Shown: positions 7,399-16,289, numbered from the stretch's first letter. The stretch: DNA of 64,000 nt from Iodobacter sp025352645 (GCF_033446605.1 NZ_JAWQUO010000021.1:21863-85862); one strand, 5' to 3'. Program-made: numbers and translations. The notes: a model not told the origin generated them from the sequence alone.

Positions 7399-9261
7399 TT
7401 AATCCTTAAAGTCTGCAATATTCTGGCCAGCTAGCCCGCGTTTTACTGCTGCATCCATCCGCTTTGCTGCAAAATCACCGGTGATTTCATTCAGTTTTTC
7501 AGTAGCGGCATGAATGGCGTTGGCATCCGTGGCTTGCATGCTCGATTGTAGCGTGGCTAAGCTATTTTCAATGTGGCTGAGCTCTTGGGCGTTGAGCAAA
7601 TGAGCGTCACTGGCTAGTGCGGCTTGGGTGGCGTTTACAATTGAGCTGGCATCAACTAGCGCTTCAGCGAGCTTACGTGCCTGCACATCAGCGTTGGCAT
7701 TTTTCATGGAATCGCTCAGCATGTTGCTGATTTCATCGTCAGATAGGCCGTAAGACGGCTTCACCATAATGCTGGCTTCTACACCGGATGAGAGCTCTTT
7801 GGCAGAAACCGATAATAAACCATCGGCATCTACTTGAAAGCTGACGCGAATCCGCGCCGCACCTGCCACCATGGGGGGGATGCCGCGTAATTCAAAACGC
7901 GCTAGGCTGCGGCAATCGCTGACTAACTCACGCTCACCTTGCAATACATGAATCGCCATCGCTGTTTGGCCATCTTTAAAGGTGGTGAATTCCTGAGCGC
8001 GGGCAGTAGGGATGGTGCTATTTCTTGGGATGATTTTTTCAACCAGATTACCCATGGTTTCTAGGCCCAGCGAGAGCGGAATCACATCCAATAGCAGCCA
8101 CTCATCGTCCCCTTTATTGCCCGCCAATACATTGGCTTGGATGGCCGCGCCAATGGCGACTACTTTATCGGGGTCTAGGTTGGTAAGGGGTTCTTGCTTA
8201 AAAAAATTGGCTACGGCATGGCGGATTTGCGGCATGCGAGTGGCGCCGCCCACCATGACTACACCCTTGATGTCGCTCACTTGCAGCTTGGCATCACGTA
8301 AGGCTTTGCGTACCGGTGTGATGGTATTGCTAACCAGAGTGCAGGTGATTTCATGAAAGGTTTCAACGCTAAGCTCCACATCAACCACCACGCCTTCGCT
8401 GAGCACCGCAGTAATACGGGTGCTTGGGTGATCAGACAGGGCTTCTTTGGCTTCGCGCGCGCGCGTGAGCAGTACGCGGGCATCGTGGGCGTTTAGTGCG
8501 GAAAGCTCTGCCTGTTCTAAAATCCAACAGTAAATACGATGATCGAAATCATCGCCGCCCAGCTTTGAATCGCCAGAGGTTGCACGTACTTCAAATAAGC
8601 CACGGGTCAGCTCTAGGATCGACACATCAAAGGTGCCCCCACCTAAGTCGTAAATAACGTAAGTGCCCTCGCTGCCATTATCAAGGCCATAGGCAATGGC
8701 AGCTGCGGTGGGCTCGTTCAGTAAACGCAGCACATTGAGGCCCGCGATGCGTGCGGCGTCTTTGGTGGCTTGGCGCTGTGCATCATCAAAATAGGCGGGT
8801 ACGGTAATCACGGCTCCGACTAAATCGCCGCCTAAGCTTTGCTCCGCTCGGGTTTTGAGTGCACGCAGAATATCGGCCGAAACTTCAACTGGGCTTTTTA
8901 TTCCCGCACGGGTGGATATTTTGAGCATGCCAGGCTCGTCAACAAAACGGTAAGGCGTCGCTAAATCCGCAATATCATTGATGCCGCGGCCCATAAAACG
9001 CTTGACTGAGCTGATGGTGTTGCTTGGATCATCGTTTTGGCGGGCAATGGCGCTGCTGCCAACGCGAATGACGCCATCCTTGCCATAGTTCACCACTGAG
9101 GCCAACAGCGTGCGGCCTTGTTCATCAGGCAAACAGGCTGCGCTGCCGCTTTTGACCGAAGCCACTAAGGAGTTGGTCGTGCCAAGATCAATGCCGACGG
9201 CAAGGCGGTGTTGATGTGGCTCGGCAAATAGTCCAGGCTCAGAAATTTGTAGTAAGGCCAT
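7399..9261 (-). CDS. hscA: Fe-S assembly chaperone HscA (Hsp70 family)
   Basis: A 620-residue Hsp70-type ATPase with the phosphate-binding signature VGIDLGTTNSLVA near the N-terminus, VIYDLGGGTFDVSIL and VVMVGGATRMPQI in the nucleotide-binding domain, and a substrate-binding domain containing VIPLSLGLETMG. With HscB it binds the LPPVK loop of IscU and drives cluster transfer. The N-terminal position after an extra 20 residues and the operon context (hscB upstream, fdx 2 bp downstream) identify it as HscA rather than DnaK. Confidence 0.97.
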   Translation of the reverse strand: MALLQISEPGLFAEPHQHRLAVGIDLGTTNSLVASVKSGSAACLPDEQGRTLLASVVNYGKDGVIRVGSSAIARQNDDPSNTISSVKRFMGRGINDIADLATPYRFVDEPGMLKISTRAGIKSPVEVSADILRALKTRAEQSLGGDLVGAVITVPAYFDDAQRQATKDAARIAGLNVLRLLNEPTAAAIAYGLDNGSEGTYVIYDLGGGTFDVSILELTRGLFEVRATSGDSKLGGDDFDHRIYCWILEQAELSALNAHDARVLLTRAREAKEALSDHPSTRITAVLSEGVVVDVELSVETFHEITCTLVSNTITPVRKALRDAKLQVSDIKGVVMVGGATRMPQIRHAVANFFKQEPLTNLDPDKVVAIGAAIQANVLAGNKGDDEWLLLDVIPLSLGLETMGNLVEKIIPRNSTIPTARAQEFTTFKDGQTAMAIHVLQGERELVSDCRSLARFELRGIPPMVAGAARIRVSFQVDADGLLSVSAKELSSGVEASIMVKPSYGLSDDEISNMLSDSMKNANADVQARKLAEALVDASSIVNATQAALASDAHLLNAQELSHIENSLATLQSSMQATDANAIHAATEKLNEITGDFAAKRMDAAVKRGLAGQNIADFKD

Positions 9262-9337
9262 GTTTTATCCGTAAGAGAGCGTTGGGCGATGCTTTTTATA
9301 ACAAAGTAGGGGCACGGCATGCCGTACCTATGCCGGA
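9262..9337. repeat. Palindromic repeat, family C type (GTAGGGGCACG), between hscB and hscA
   Basis: This 76-bp gap holds GTAGGGGCACGGCATGCCGT (9306-9325), centred on the perfect palindrome ACGGCATGCCGT. It belongs to the family of short palindromes with a GTAGGG...GGCAC edge also seen at 10412, 12845, 18529, 39820 and 41601. Confidence 0.55.
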
Positions 9338-9871
9338 TCAAAACAGCAATGTTTCTATCGCGTCGCCAATTTCCTGCTCTAGTTTTTCCATAAAGCGTAA
9401 TTTGCGCACGGCCACGGTGGCCGCGCTTAAATCATGGGTTTCATCAAGTAAGCTGGCTAGATGTTGCTCCAGCGCGCTGGTTTCAAGTGCTAGCTCGCGG
9501 CCTATGCTTTCGAGGCGATCAATATTTTGTGTGGATTTTGCTTCAGAAATAGCTTCGCGCCACTCCATCTGATTCATTAAAAAATCGATGGGCATGGCGG
9601 TATTGCTTTCTTCTTGAGTATCTACCCCTGCCAGCTTTAATAAATAGCGGCCACGCGCAATCGGTGATTTTAAGGTCTGATACGCTTCATTTACTTGCGT
9701 GGCAATTTGCAAACTCATGCGGCGCACCGCATCACTTTCGCTGGCAAAGCGGTCAGGATGGTACTGGGCTAAGAGGGCGCGATAATTGCCGTCAAGCGTG
9801 CGCTGATCGAGCGCAAACTGGGCAGGCAGATTGAAAAGGGTGAAGTGGTTTTGCGTAAAGTCGAAGTTCAT
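9338..9871 (-). CDS. hscB: Fe-S assembly co-chaperone HscB
   Basis: A 177-residue J-domain protein. The N-terminal J domain carries the HPD motif (AQYHPDRFASES) and the C-terminal three-helix region binds IscU (EWREAISEAKS and following). It stimulates the HscA ATPase and delivers IscU. Length is normal (E. coli 171). It lies between iscA and hscA in ISC order, with repeat-bearing gaps on both sides. Confidence 0.95.
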   Translation of the reverse strand: MNFDFTQNHFTLFNLPAQFALDQRTLDGNYRALLAQYHPDRFASESDAVRRMSLQIATQVNEAYQTLKSPIARGRYLLKLAGVDTQEESNTAMPIDFLMNQMEWREAISEAKSTQNIDRLESIGRELALETSALEQHLASLLDETHDLSAATVAVRKLRFMEKLEQEIGDAIETLLF

Positions 9872-9900
9872 GGCGTTTCTAGCGGGGGGAGAGGGGCTTT

Positions 9901-10050
9901 AAAACCCAAATCTTTAAAACACGGAGCAAAAGGAGGAAAAAGAGTTTCACGGAGAAGGCCAAATTTTAGACTTGTTGTCTATGGGGCTGTGCTGTACTCC
10001 GTGTAACTCTGTGTTCTCTGTATCCTCTGTGGTGCAAGGTTTGGGTTTTT
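9901..10050. repeat. Inverted-pair repeat, family A (CACAGAG), between iscA and hscB
   Basis: The gap holds an element whose outer edges are AAAACCCAAA (9901-9910) and TTTGGGTTTT (10040-10049), with inner arms rich in ACACGGAG / CTCTGTG words (9918-9958 and 9990-10032). Related sequence (CTTGAACCACAGAGAACAC) occurs at 16003, 16376, 21744 and, more diverged, 28543. Confidence 0.7.
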
Positions 10051-10069
10051 TGTATTGCTTAAGTCGTGG

Positions 10070-10393
10070 TTAAACGTTAAAGCTTTCACCACAGCCACAT
10101 TCGTTTTTCACATTTGGGTTATTAAACTTAAACCCCTCATTCAGGCCTTCTTTAGTGAAATCCAGCTCGGTGCCATCTAAGTAGGCCAAGGATTTGCTGT
10201 CGGTGAAGATTTTTACCCCAAAGCTTTCAAATGCTAGGTCGGTCTCGTTAGTAACGTCGACAAATTCAAGCTTATACGCCATGCCGGAACAGCCCGAAGT
10301 CTTCACCGCCAGACGCACGCCAAGACCCTTGCCGCGTTTTGCCAGAAAGTTAGAAATATGGGTTGCTGCACTTTCGCTTAATGTAAGAGCCAT
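10070..10393 (-). CDS. iscA: Iron-sulfur carrier IscA
   Basis: A 107-residue A-type carrier with the three conserved cysteines, one in KTSGCSGMAYKLEF and two in the C-terminal NECGCGESF. It receives and passes on Fe-S clusters or iron. The longer frame starts at 10462, but the ATG at 10393 follows a clear AAGGAGA ribosome binding site and gives the usual MALTLSESAA start, so the shorter form is chosen. It lies between iscU and hscB in ISC order. Confidence 0.95.
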   Translation of the reverse strand: MALTLSESAATHISNFLAKRGKGLGVRLAVKTSGCSGMAYKLEFVDVTNETDLAFESFGVKIFTDSKSLAYLDGTELDFTKEGLNEGFKFNNPNVKNECGCGESFNV

Positions 10394-10411
10394 TTTTTGT
10401 CTCCTTGCATT

Positions 10412-10488
10412 CTTAGGGTGGGGGAGGGGCATTTTATTTGCCCAGTACATCCGCGTGGGCAAGATATCCCGCCTTTGCCCACCCTACA
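10412..10488. repeat. Palindromic repeat, family C, between iscU and iscA
   Basis: An outer pair TTAGGGTGGG / CCCACCCTA brackets an inner perfect hairpin GTGGGCAA (10455-10462) / TTGCCCAC (10475-10482). The element lies directly upstream of the IscA ribosome binding site. Confidence 0.6.
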
Positions 10489-10541
10489 ATTGTTTTCATT
10501 TTTAAGTTGATAAGATGGGGCTAAGCCCAGTCTTGATCAAT

Positions 10542-10922
10542 TTAACCGTGCTTAGTCTTGTAATCTGCTACTGCCGCTTTAATCGCATCTTCTGCCAAGA
10601 TGGAGCAGTGAATTTTTACTGGTGGCAGAGCCAGCTCTTCAGCAATGTGCGTGTTTTTAATGCTTAAAGCTTGCTCTAGCGTCTTGCCTTTTACCCATTC
10701 GGTAACCAAGGAAGATGACGCAATCGCCGAGCCACAGCCGTAAGTCTTAAACTTAGCGTCTTCAATAATGCCGTCTGCACCCACCTTGATCTGCAGCTTC
10801 ATTACGTCGCCACAGGCCGGAGCACCAACCATGCCAGTGCCTACGCTATCGTCGCCTTTTTCAAACGCGCCAACATTGCGTGGGTTTTCATAGTGGTCTA
10901 GAACTTGTTCGCTGTATGCCAT
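10542..10922 (-). CDS. iscU: Fe-S cluster scaffold protein IscU
   Basis: A 126-residue scaffold on which IscS-derived sulfur and iron are assembled. The three cluster cysteines are visible in GAPACGDVMKLQI, KTYGCGSAIASSS and KIHCSILAEDAI, and the HscA recognition loop LPPVK precedes the last one. It follows iscS in the operon after a 164-bp gap filled by a large palindrome. Confidence 0.97.
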   Translation of the reverse strand: MAYSEQVLDHYENPRNVGAFEKGDDSVGTGMVGAPACGDVMKLQIKVGADGIIEDAKFKTYGCGSAIASSSLVTEWVKGKTLEQALSIKNTHIAEELALPPVKIHCSILAEDAIKAAVADYKTKHG

Positions 10923-10982
10923 TTTGTGTGCCTCTTCATTCGGTTGTTACTCGGAGTACTTTTAAACTTGCTCGTATCGCTT

Positions 10983-11086
10983 TTTAGCGATGGATCGCAG
11001 TCCTAGGCAAGGCGCGAAGCCACGATGTTTACTTTTGTAAACGAGCGGCTTTGCAACGCAGCATAGGGCTGGGAGCCGTCGCTAAA
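10983..11086. repeat. Large imperfect palindrome, family D, between iscS and iscU
   Basis: A 104-bp dyad with ends TTTAGCGA (10983-10990) and TCGCTAAA (11079-11086) and centre GTTTAC-TTTT-GTAAAC. The body includes AAGGCGCGAAGCC on one arm and GGCTTTGCAACGC on the other. It ends exactly at the iscS stop codon. A related element with AAGGCGTCGAAGCC lies at 16085-16190. Confidence 0.75.
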
Positions 11087-12301
11087 TTAGTGAGCTGCCC
11101 ATTCGATGGTGGAGATATCGATGCCTTCTTTATACATATCCCAAAGCGGCGACAGCTCACGCAGTTTGCCGATTTTGCTGCGAATTAAAGTAATCGCAAA
11201 GTCGATCTCTTCCACGGTATTAAAGCGGCCGATGGTAAAGCGGATCGACGAGTGAGCCAGCTCATCCGAGCGGCCAAGGGCGCGTAATACATAAGACGGC
11301 TCTAAAGAAGCCGATGTACACGCAGAGCCACTAGATACAGCCAGCTCTTTTAATGCCATCACCAGTGATTCACCTTCAACGTAGTTAAAGCTAACGTTCA
11401 GATTATGCGGAACGCGTTGCTCCATATCGCCGTTAAGGTGGACTTCTTCGATATCAGATAAACCTGCCCACAGGCGATCACGCAGCATACGCATGCGTTC
11501 CAGCTCGATGCCCATGTCTTCTTTGGCAATGCGGAACGCTTCACCCATACCCACGATCTGGTGGGTCGCTAGCGTGCCAGAGCGAAACCCTCTTTCATGG
11601 CCACCGCCGTGCATCTGTGCTTCTAAGCGAATCCGTGGTTTGCGGCGTACATACAGCGCCCCGATGCCCTTAGGGCCGTAAGTTTTATGCGCAGAAAAGC
11701 TCATTAAATCAACTTTAAGCACGGCCAAATCAATCGCTACTTTGCCGGTAGCTTGCGCAGCATCTACATGGAAAATAATGCCTTTTTCGCGGCACAATTC
11801 GCCAATGACAGGGATGTCTTGAATCACGCCGATTTCGTTATTAACAAACATCACTGAGATCAGAATGGTATCTGGGCGAATCGCTGCTTTCAGTACGTCT
11901 AAATCCAGTAAGCCGTCGTCTTTTACATCTAGATAAGTGACTTCAAAGCCTTCGCGTTCCAGCTCGCGCATGGTGTCCAGAATGGCTTTGTGTTCAGTTT
12001 TTACGGTAATTAAGTGCTGGCCTTTTGCTTTATAAAAGTGCGCTGCACCTTTTAGGGCTAAGTTGTTTGATTCGGTTGCACCGGAAGTCCAGACGATTTC
12101 TTTTGGATCGCAATTCACCAGCGCGGCAACTTGTTCACGCGCTTCTTCTACCGCAGCTTCTGCTTCCCAGCCAAAGGCGTGTGAGCGTGAAGCTGGGTTG
12201 CCGAAGTGCTCGGTTAAACAGGGAATCATCTTGGCCGCAACGCGTGGATCAACCGGTGTGGTGGCAGAGTAGTCAAGATAGATAGGTTTGTTTGCGCTCA
12301 T
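11087..12301 (-). CDS. iscS: Cysteine desulfurase IscS
   Basis: A 404-residue PLP enzyme that takes sulfur from L-cysteine and passes it as persulfide to IscU and other acceptors. The PLP lysine is in SFSAHKTYGPKGIGALYV and the catalytic cysteine in SSGSACTSASLEPS. N-terminal YLDYSATTPVDPRV is typical. Its ATG overlaps the iscR stop codon (ATGA), so translation is probably coupled. Confidence 0.97.
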   Translation of the reverse strand: MSANKPIYLDYSATTPVDPRVAAKMIPCLTEHFGNPASRSHAFGWEAEAAVEEAREQVAALVNCDPKEIVWTSGATESNNLALKGAAHFYKAKGQHLITVKTEHKAILDTMRELEREGFEVTYLDVKDDGLLDLDVLKAAIRPDTILISVMFVNNEIGVIQDIPVIGELCREKGIIFHVDAAQATGKVAIDLAVLKVDLMSFSAHKTYGPKGIGALYVRRKPRIRLEAQMHGGGHERGFRSGTLATHQIVGMGEAFRIAKEDMGIELERMRMLRDRLWAGLSDIEEVHLNGDMEQRVPHNLNVSFNYVEGESLVMALKELAVSSGSACTSASLEPSYVLRALGRSDELAHSSIRFTIGRFNTVEEIDFAITLIRSKIGKLRELSPLWDMYKEGIDISTIEWAAH

Positions 12302-12783
12302 TTTGCGGTGACTCCAGATTCAATACGAGAAGGCTTGATGCTGCTGAGTAAAATGCTGTCGTTGCAGCGTTTTTGCTTGGCCTGATGTTTGTCTATTAAT
12401 TGCGCCAAAGTAATGGAAGCCAAGTAGTCAAAGATCGTGCTGTTGAGGCTTGCCCAGAGGTCGTGCGTCATACATCGACCCTCATCATGGCAATTTTCTT
12501 TGCCGCCACATTGGGTGGCGTCTAGTGGCTCGTCCACCGCTAAGATAATATCTGCCACCGTAATCAGGCTGGCGTTTTTGGCTAAGCAATAGCCGCCGCC
12601 TGGCCCACGCACGCTGTCTACCAGCTCACGACGGCGTAGCTTGCCAAATAGCTGTTCTAAATAAGACAGCGAAATATGCTGGCGATCGCTAATGCCCGAT
12701 AGCGTTACTGGCCCTGCGGATTCTCGCAGTGCAAGGTCTAGCATTGCCGTTACAGCAAAACGGCCTTTAGTGGTCAGTCGCAT
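12298..12783 (-). CDS. iscR: Fe-S responsive transcriptional regulator IscR
   Basis: A 161-residue Rrf2-family regulator with an N-terminal winged helix (MRLTTKGRFAVTAMLDLAL) and the cluster-binding cysteines in CGGKENCHDEGRC (Cys-x5-Cys-x5-Cys). Holo-IscR represses its own operon. The longer frame begins at 12807, but the ATG at 12783 has a GAGAGG site and the conserved start. It is first gene of the ISC operon; an IscR-type operator lies directly upstream. Confidence 0.96.
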   Translation of the reverse strand: MRLTTKGRFAVTAMLDLALRESAGPVTLSGISDRQHISLSYLEQLFGKLRRRELVDSVRGPGGGYCLAKNASLITVADIILAVDEPLDATQCGGKENCHDEGRCMTHDLWASLNSTIFDYLASITLAQLIDKHQAKQKRCNDSILLSSIKPSRIESGVTAK

Positions 12784-12806
12784 GATTTTCCTCTCATTAC
12801 AGCCCA

Positions 12807-12839
12807 ATCGTAAAATACCAGAGTGATTTAGTCAAGTAT
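12807..12839 (-). promoter_or_regulatory. iscR promoter with overlapping type-1 IscR site
   Basis: On the minus strand TTGACT (12830-12835), a 17-bp spacer and TACGAT (12807-12812) form a sigma-70 promoter. The 25 bp at 12815-12839 begin ATACTTGACTA and end ACTCTGGTAT. This fits the type-1 IscR operator as recalled (ATASYYGACTRWWWYAGTCRRSTAT) at most positions and covers the -35 element, as expected for autorepression by cluster-loaded IscR. Confidence 0.8.
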
Positions 12840-12878
12840 TATGAGGTAGGGGCACGACACGCGCCCTCTGCAGAAAGC

Positions 12879-13628
12879 CTAATCCACAATCCGGTTTAAA
12901 TAATTAGGGTCAAACTGATCGCCACTGGCGCGCTCTAGATCGCAGTTCATACCCAGCTGTTCAAGCTTGGCAAGAATAGCTTCGATGCGCTTATCTGTGG
13001 TTACAGAGTGATCGAGCATGCCGTGAATGGCTTTGACGATAGGATCGTTCATGTCGGCAGAAATGCCATAGGCAGAAAAGCCCATTTGCTCAGCCTTGGC
13101 CTTGCGGGTTTTATCCACTTCCTCAATGATTCTGGCGGGGATGCCTACCGCGGTGGCGTTGGCAGGCACGTCTTTAACCAGCACCGCATTAGAGCCGACC
13201 TTGCCGCCTTCATGCACGGTTATCGGGCCGAGTATTTTTGCCCCAGCCCCAACAATCACTCCGCGCTCTAAAGTAGGGTGGCGCTTGCCTTTATTCCAAG
13301 ACGTGCCGCCCAGCGTTACGCCGTGGTAAAGCGTGCAATCGTCGCCAATCTCCGCTGTTTCACCAATCACAATGCCCATGCCATGATCGATAAATACACG
13401 GCGGCCTATGGTTGCGCCAGGGTGGATTTCGATGCCGGTAATAAAACGCGAAAAGTGCGAAACCATGCGAGCAAGTAGCTTGCAATCACGCCGCCACAGG
13501 CCATTGGCTACCAAATGCAGGGAGAGTGCATGAAAACCCGGGTAACAGCAGACCACTTCCCAGATGTTTCGGGCGGCAGGGTCGCGGTCGAAGACCACAG
13601 CGATATTTTCACGCAGACGAGCAAGCAT
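12879..13628 (-). CDS. cysE: Serine O-acetyltransferase
   Basis: A 249-residue enzyme making O-acetylserine for cysteine synthesis. The C-terminal half is a left-handed beta-helix of hexapeptide repeats (IEIHPGATIGRRVFIDHG, IGETAEIGDDCTLYHGVTLG, VGAGAKILGPITVHEG). The catalytic histidine is expected in FIDHGMG. It lies 95 bp upstream of iscR on the same strand, so cysteine supply sits next to the desulfurase operon, an arrangement common for ISC-linked cysE. No good ribosome binding site precedes the ATG. Confidence 0.94.
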   Translation of the reverse strand: MLARLRENIAVVFDRDPAARNIWEVVCCYPGFHALSLHLVANGLWRRDCKLLARMVSHFSRFITGIEIHPGATIGRRVFIDHGMGIVIGETAEIGDDCTLYHGVTLGGTSWNKGKRHPTLERGVIVGAGAKILGPITVHEGGKVGSNAVLVKDVPANATAVGIPARIIEEVDKTRKAKAEQMGFSAYGISADMNDPIVKAIHGMLDHSVTTDKRIEAILAKLEQLGMNCDLERASGDQFDPNYLNRIVD

Positions 13629-13797
13629 AGGAGGGCAGCTAAGTTAGCAAAGTTGAGTATTTTACTCGACTTTGCGGCAGAAGGGGAATGCTTACATCCG
13701 TGGCTAAGCTTGACAAAAAACAGCGAAACCGCAAGCAGTGGCTTATTTTTAATGAAAGTATTTTATAAATACGTTGTATTTAAATAAGCAGGCCCCC

Positions 13798-15969
13798 ATG
13801 AACTTGCCAGATATCGGGATAATTGAAGCCATTTGCACCGCTTGCTATGGCGATTCTTTTGCGGTGCTAGGAATGCACGCAGATGGCGCACTCAGTGTGA
13901 GGGCTTTTTTGCCCGATGCCACCGCTTGTGTAGTGATAGAGCAGGCTTCGGGCCGCCGCCTAGCGGCCTTAACCATGATTGATGCCCGCGGCTTGTTTGC
14001 CGGAACCATCCCTCGGCGCAAAAAGCCATTTACTTACCAGCTGGCCGTGAGTTGGGGCGAGCAGGAGGTGCTGCTGGATGATCCCTATCGTTTTGCGCCT
14101 ATCTTGGGCGAAATGGATGTATGGCTGCTGGCGGAGGGCACGCATCATCGTCCGTTTGAAAAGCTGGGCGCGCATCCGCAGCAAATCGACGGTATTGATG
14201 GCGTGGCTTTTGCCGTTTGGGCGCCGAATGCCCAGCGGGTGGCCGTGGTGGGCGATTTTAACGGCTGGGATGGCCGCCGCCACGGCATGCGTCTACGTCA
14301 AGAGTGCGGGGTATGGGAGATTTTTTTGCCTGCTGTGCCACTGGGCGCTTGTTATAAATTTGAAATTCTGAGCATGGATGGTGGGCGTAATCTAAAAGCC
14401 GATCCTTACGCCTTTGCCGCTGAGCTGCGCCCCGGTACGGCGTCTGTGGTGGCCGGTTGCCCTAGCAAAGTGGCGGAATTTAAGGGCCGCGAGGCCGCGA
14501 ATAACGCACCTATCGCTATTTATGAAGTGCATTTGGCTTCTTGGCGCTGTGTACCAGAAGAGGATCAACGCTGCTTAAACTGGCATGAGTTGGCCGCGCA
14601 GCTGCTGCCCTATGTAAAAGAGCTGGGCTTTACCCATCTAGAGCTGCTGCCGATTAGCGAGTTTCCTTTTGATGGTTCATGGGGCTATCAGCCGCTGGGT
14701 CTTTATGCGCCGACGGCACGTTTTGGCACGGCGGCAGACTTTAGCTATTTTGTGCAGGCCGCGCATGCTATGGATCTGGGGGTGCTGCTTGATTGGGTGC
14801 CAGGGCATTTTCCGAGTGATAGCTTTGGTTTAGCGCTATTTGATGGCACGCCCTTGTTTGAGCACAGCGATCCGCGTGAAGGCTTTCATCATGATTGGAA
14901 AACGCTGATTTATAACTATGGGCGCAATGAAGTTAAAAACTATTTAATCGGCAATGCCCTCTATTGGATAGAGCGCTTTGGGGTGGATGGGCTGCGGGTA
15001 GATGCGGTGGCCTCCATGCTTTACCGCGATTATTCACGCCCAGCGGGGCAGTGGCTGCCTAATGAGTTTGGTGGCAGAGAAAACCTTCAGGCGATCGCGT
15101 TTTTGCGAGAAATGAGCGAGGTTCTGGCCAGTGAATGCCCGCATGCCGTGACATTTGCCGAGGAATCTACCTCTTTTCCTGGCGTGACACGGGCGGCCAA
15201 GCAAGGCGGATTAGGCTTTAACTACAAATGGAATATGGGCTGGATGCACGATAGCCTTGGCTATATGCATCTCGACCCGATTTATCGTCAGCATCACCAT
15301 AATCAGATGACCTTTAGCCTGATGTATGCCTTTGACGAGCAGTTTGTATTGCCGCTATCGCATGATGAAGTGGTGCACGGTAAGGGCTCGATACTGAGCC
15401 GAATGCATGGGGATACTTGGCAGCAGTTTGCTAGCTTGCGCGCCTATTACGCCTTTATGTGGGCTCATCCTGGCAAAAAATTATTATTTATGGGCTCAGA
15501 ATGGGCGCAAATAAGGGAATGGTCGCATCAGCATAGTTTGGACTGGCATTTATTAGAATCTGCTTGGCATCGCGGGGTGCAAGCGTTGGTGCGCGATTTA
15601 AATCATAACTATCAGAGCCAGCCTGCTTTATATGAAATGGATGCTAGCCCGAGTGGCTTTAAGTGGATTGTTGGCGATGACGCGCTGAATTCGGTGTTTG
15701 TTTTTACCCGCCATGCAGCGGACTCAAATGATTTTGTATTGGTCATCAGTAATTTCACCCCAGAAGTGCGCCACGCATATCGTACAGGCGTTCCGCTGGC
15801 GGGGCGCTATATTGAAATCATCAATACCGATTCAACTTATTATCAGGGCAGCAATGTGGGGAATGGCGAATGTCAAACAGATACCATTGTCAGCCATCAA
15901 TATCCCCAATCCATATCTATTACCATTCCGCCATTAGCAACCCTATATTTAAAGTGGCTGGGTGAATAA
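13798..15969 (+). CDS. glgB: 1,4-alpha-glucan branching enzyme
   Basis: A 723-residue enzyme introducing alpha-1,6 branches into glycogen. It has N-terminal CBM48-type domains (FAVWAPNAQRVAVVGDFNGW at about 140), then a GH13 barrel with VDGLRVDAVASML (nucleophile aspartate), TFAEESTSFPG (acid glutamate) and LSHDEVVHGKGS, and a C-terminal beta domain. The frame extends 8 codons upstream to a TTG at 13774, but the ATG at 13798 is more likely. It is first in the glycogen locus glgB-glgX-pgm-glgC-glgA-glgP, all on the plus strand. Confidence 0.96.
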   Translation: MNLPDIGIIEAICTACYGDSFAVLGMHADGALSVRAFLPDATACVVIEQASGRRLAALTMIDARGLFAGTIPRRKKPFTYQLAVSWGEQEVLLDDPYRFAPILGEMDVWLLAEGTHHRPFEKLGAHPQQIDGIDGVAFAVWAPNAQRVAVVGDFNGWDGRRHGMRLRQECGVWEIFLPAVPLGACYKFEILSMDGGRNLKADPYAFAAELRPGTASVVAGCPSKVAEFKGREAANNAPIAIYEVHLASWRCVPEEDQRCLNWHELAAQLLPYVKELGFTHLELLPISEFPFDGSWGYQPLGLYAPTARFGTAADFSYFVQAAHAMDLGVLLDWVPGHFPSDSFGLALFDGTPLFEHSDPREGFHHDWKTLIYNYGRNEVKNYLIGNALYWIERFGVDGLRVDAVASMLYRDYSRPAGQWLPNEFGGRENLQAIAFLREMSEVLASECPHAVTFAEESTSFPGVTRAAKQGGLGFNYKWNMGWMHDSLGYMHLDPIYRQHHHNQMTFSLMYAFDEQFVLPLSHDEVVHGKGSILSRMHGDTWQQFASLRAYYAFMWAHPGKKLLFMGSEWAQIREWSHQHSLDWHLLESAWHRGVQALVRDLNHNYQSQPALYEMDASPSGFKWIVGDDALNSVFVFTRHAADSNDFVLVISNFTPEVRHAYRTGVPLAGRYIEIINTDSTYYQGSNVGNGECQTDTIVSHQYPQSISITIPPLATLYLKWLGE

Positions 15970-16084
15970 AAATAAATAGTTAATTCATTAAGAGTGCCAT
16001 ACCTTGAACCACAGAGAACACGAAGAGCACAGAGTTTCACAGAGAAGGCTTTAATTTTTTAGCCGAGTAAGTAGCGAATAAGTA

Positions 16085-16190
16085 CTTGTGCAAAAGTTTT
16101 ATGGCAAGGCGTCGAAGCCGCAGGCAGTACAGTTAGTACGACAAGGCAAGACAACGATGCAAGAAAACTTTTGCCTATCTACTTAACAAG
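16085..16190. repeat. Imperfect palindrome, family D
   Basis: Inverted arms CTTGTGCAAAAGTTTT (16085 on) and AAAACTTTTG (to about 16173), with outer CTTG/CAAG, surround a centre GTACAGTTAGTAC. AAGGCGTCGAAGCC on the left arm links it to the palindrome at 10983-11086. Confidence 0.6.
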
Positions 16191-16220
16191 TTTTCATGAT
16201 TTTTAAACAGATTCAACAAG

Positions 16221-16289
16221 CGTCATCCCCGAATGTTTTTGTCGGGGATCCAGCAGCGTAGCTGGATTCCCGCCTGCGCGGGAATGACG
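16221..16289. repeat. Dispersed repeat containing a dRS3-type sequence
   Basis: The 69-bp element begins CGTCATCCC and ends GGGAATGACG. It contains three successive hairpins: CCCCGA/TCGGGG, GGATCCAGC/GCTGGATTCC, and ATTCCCGCCTGCGCGGGAAT (16266-16285). The last matches exactly the neisserial dRS3 consensus ATTCCC-N8-GGGAAT as recalled. In Neisseria such repeats are dispersed between genes and used by filamentous phage. Confidence 0.7.

Noticed and set aside
8277..8483. A 68-codon frame opposite in register within hscA.
   Set aside because: It is a shadow of the hscA coding sequence on the same strand in another frame, with no ribosome binding site.
9898..10060. Regularly spaced CACAGAG-like words suggesting a CRISPR array.
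   Set aside because: The words form a single inverted pair and not direct repeats with unique spacers; the same holds for the copies near 16003 and 28543.
13709..13745. TTGACA upstream of glgB as a -35 element.
   Set aside because: No acceptable -10 lies 16-18 bp downstream on the plus strand.
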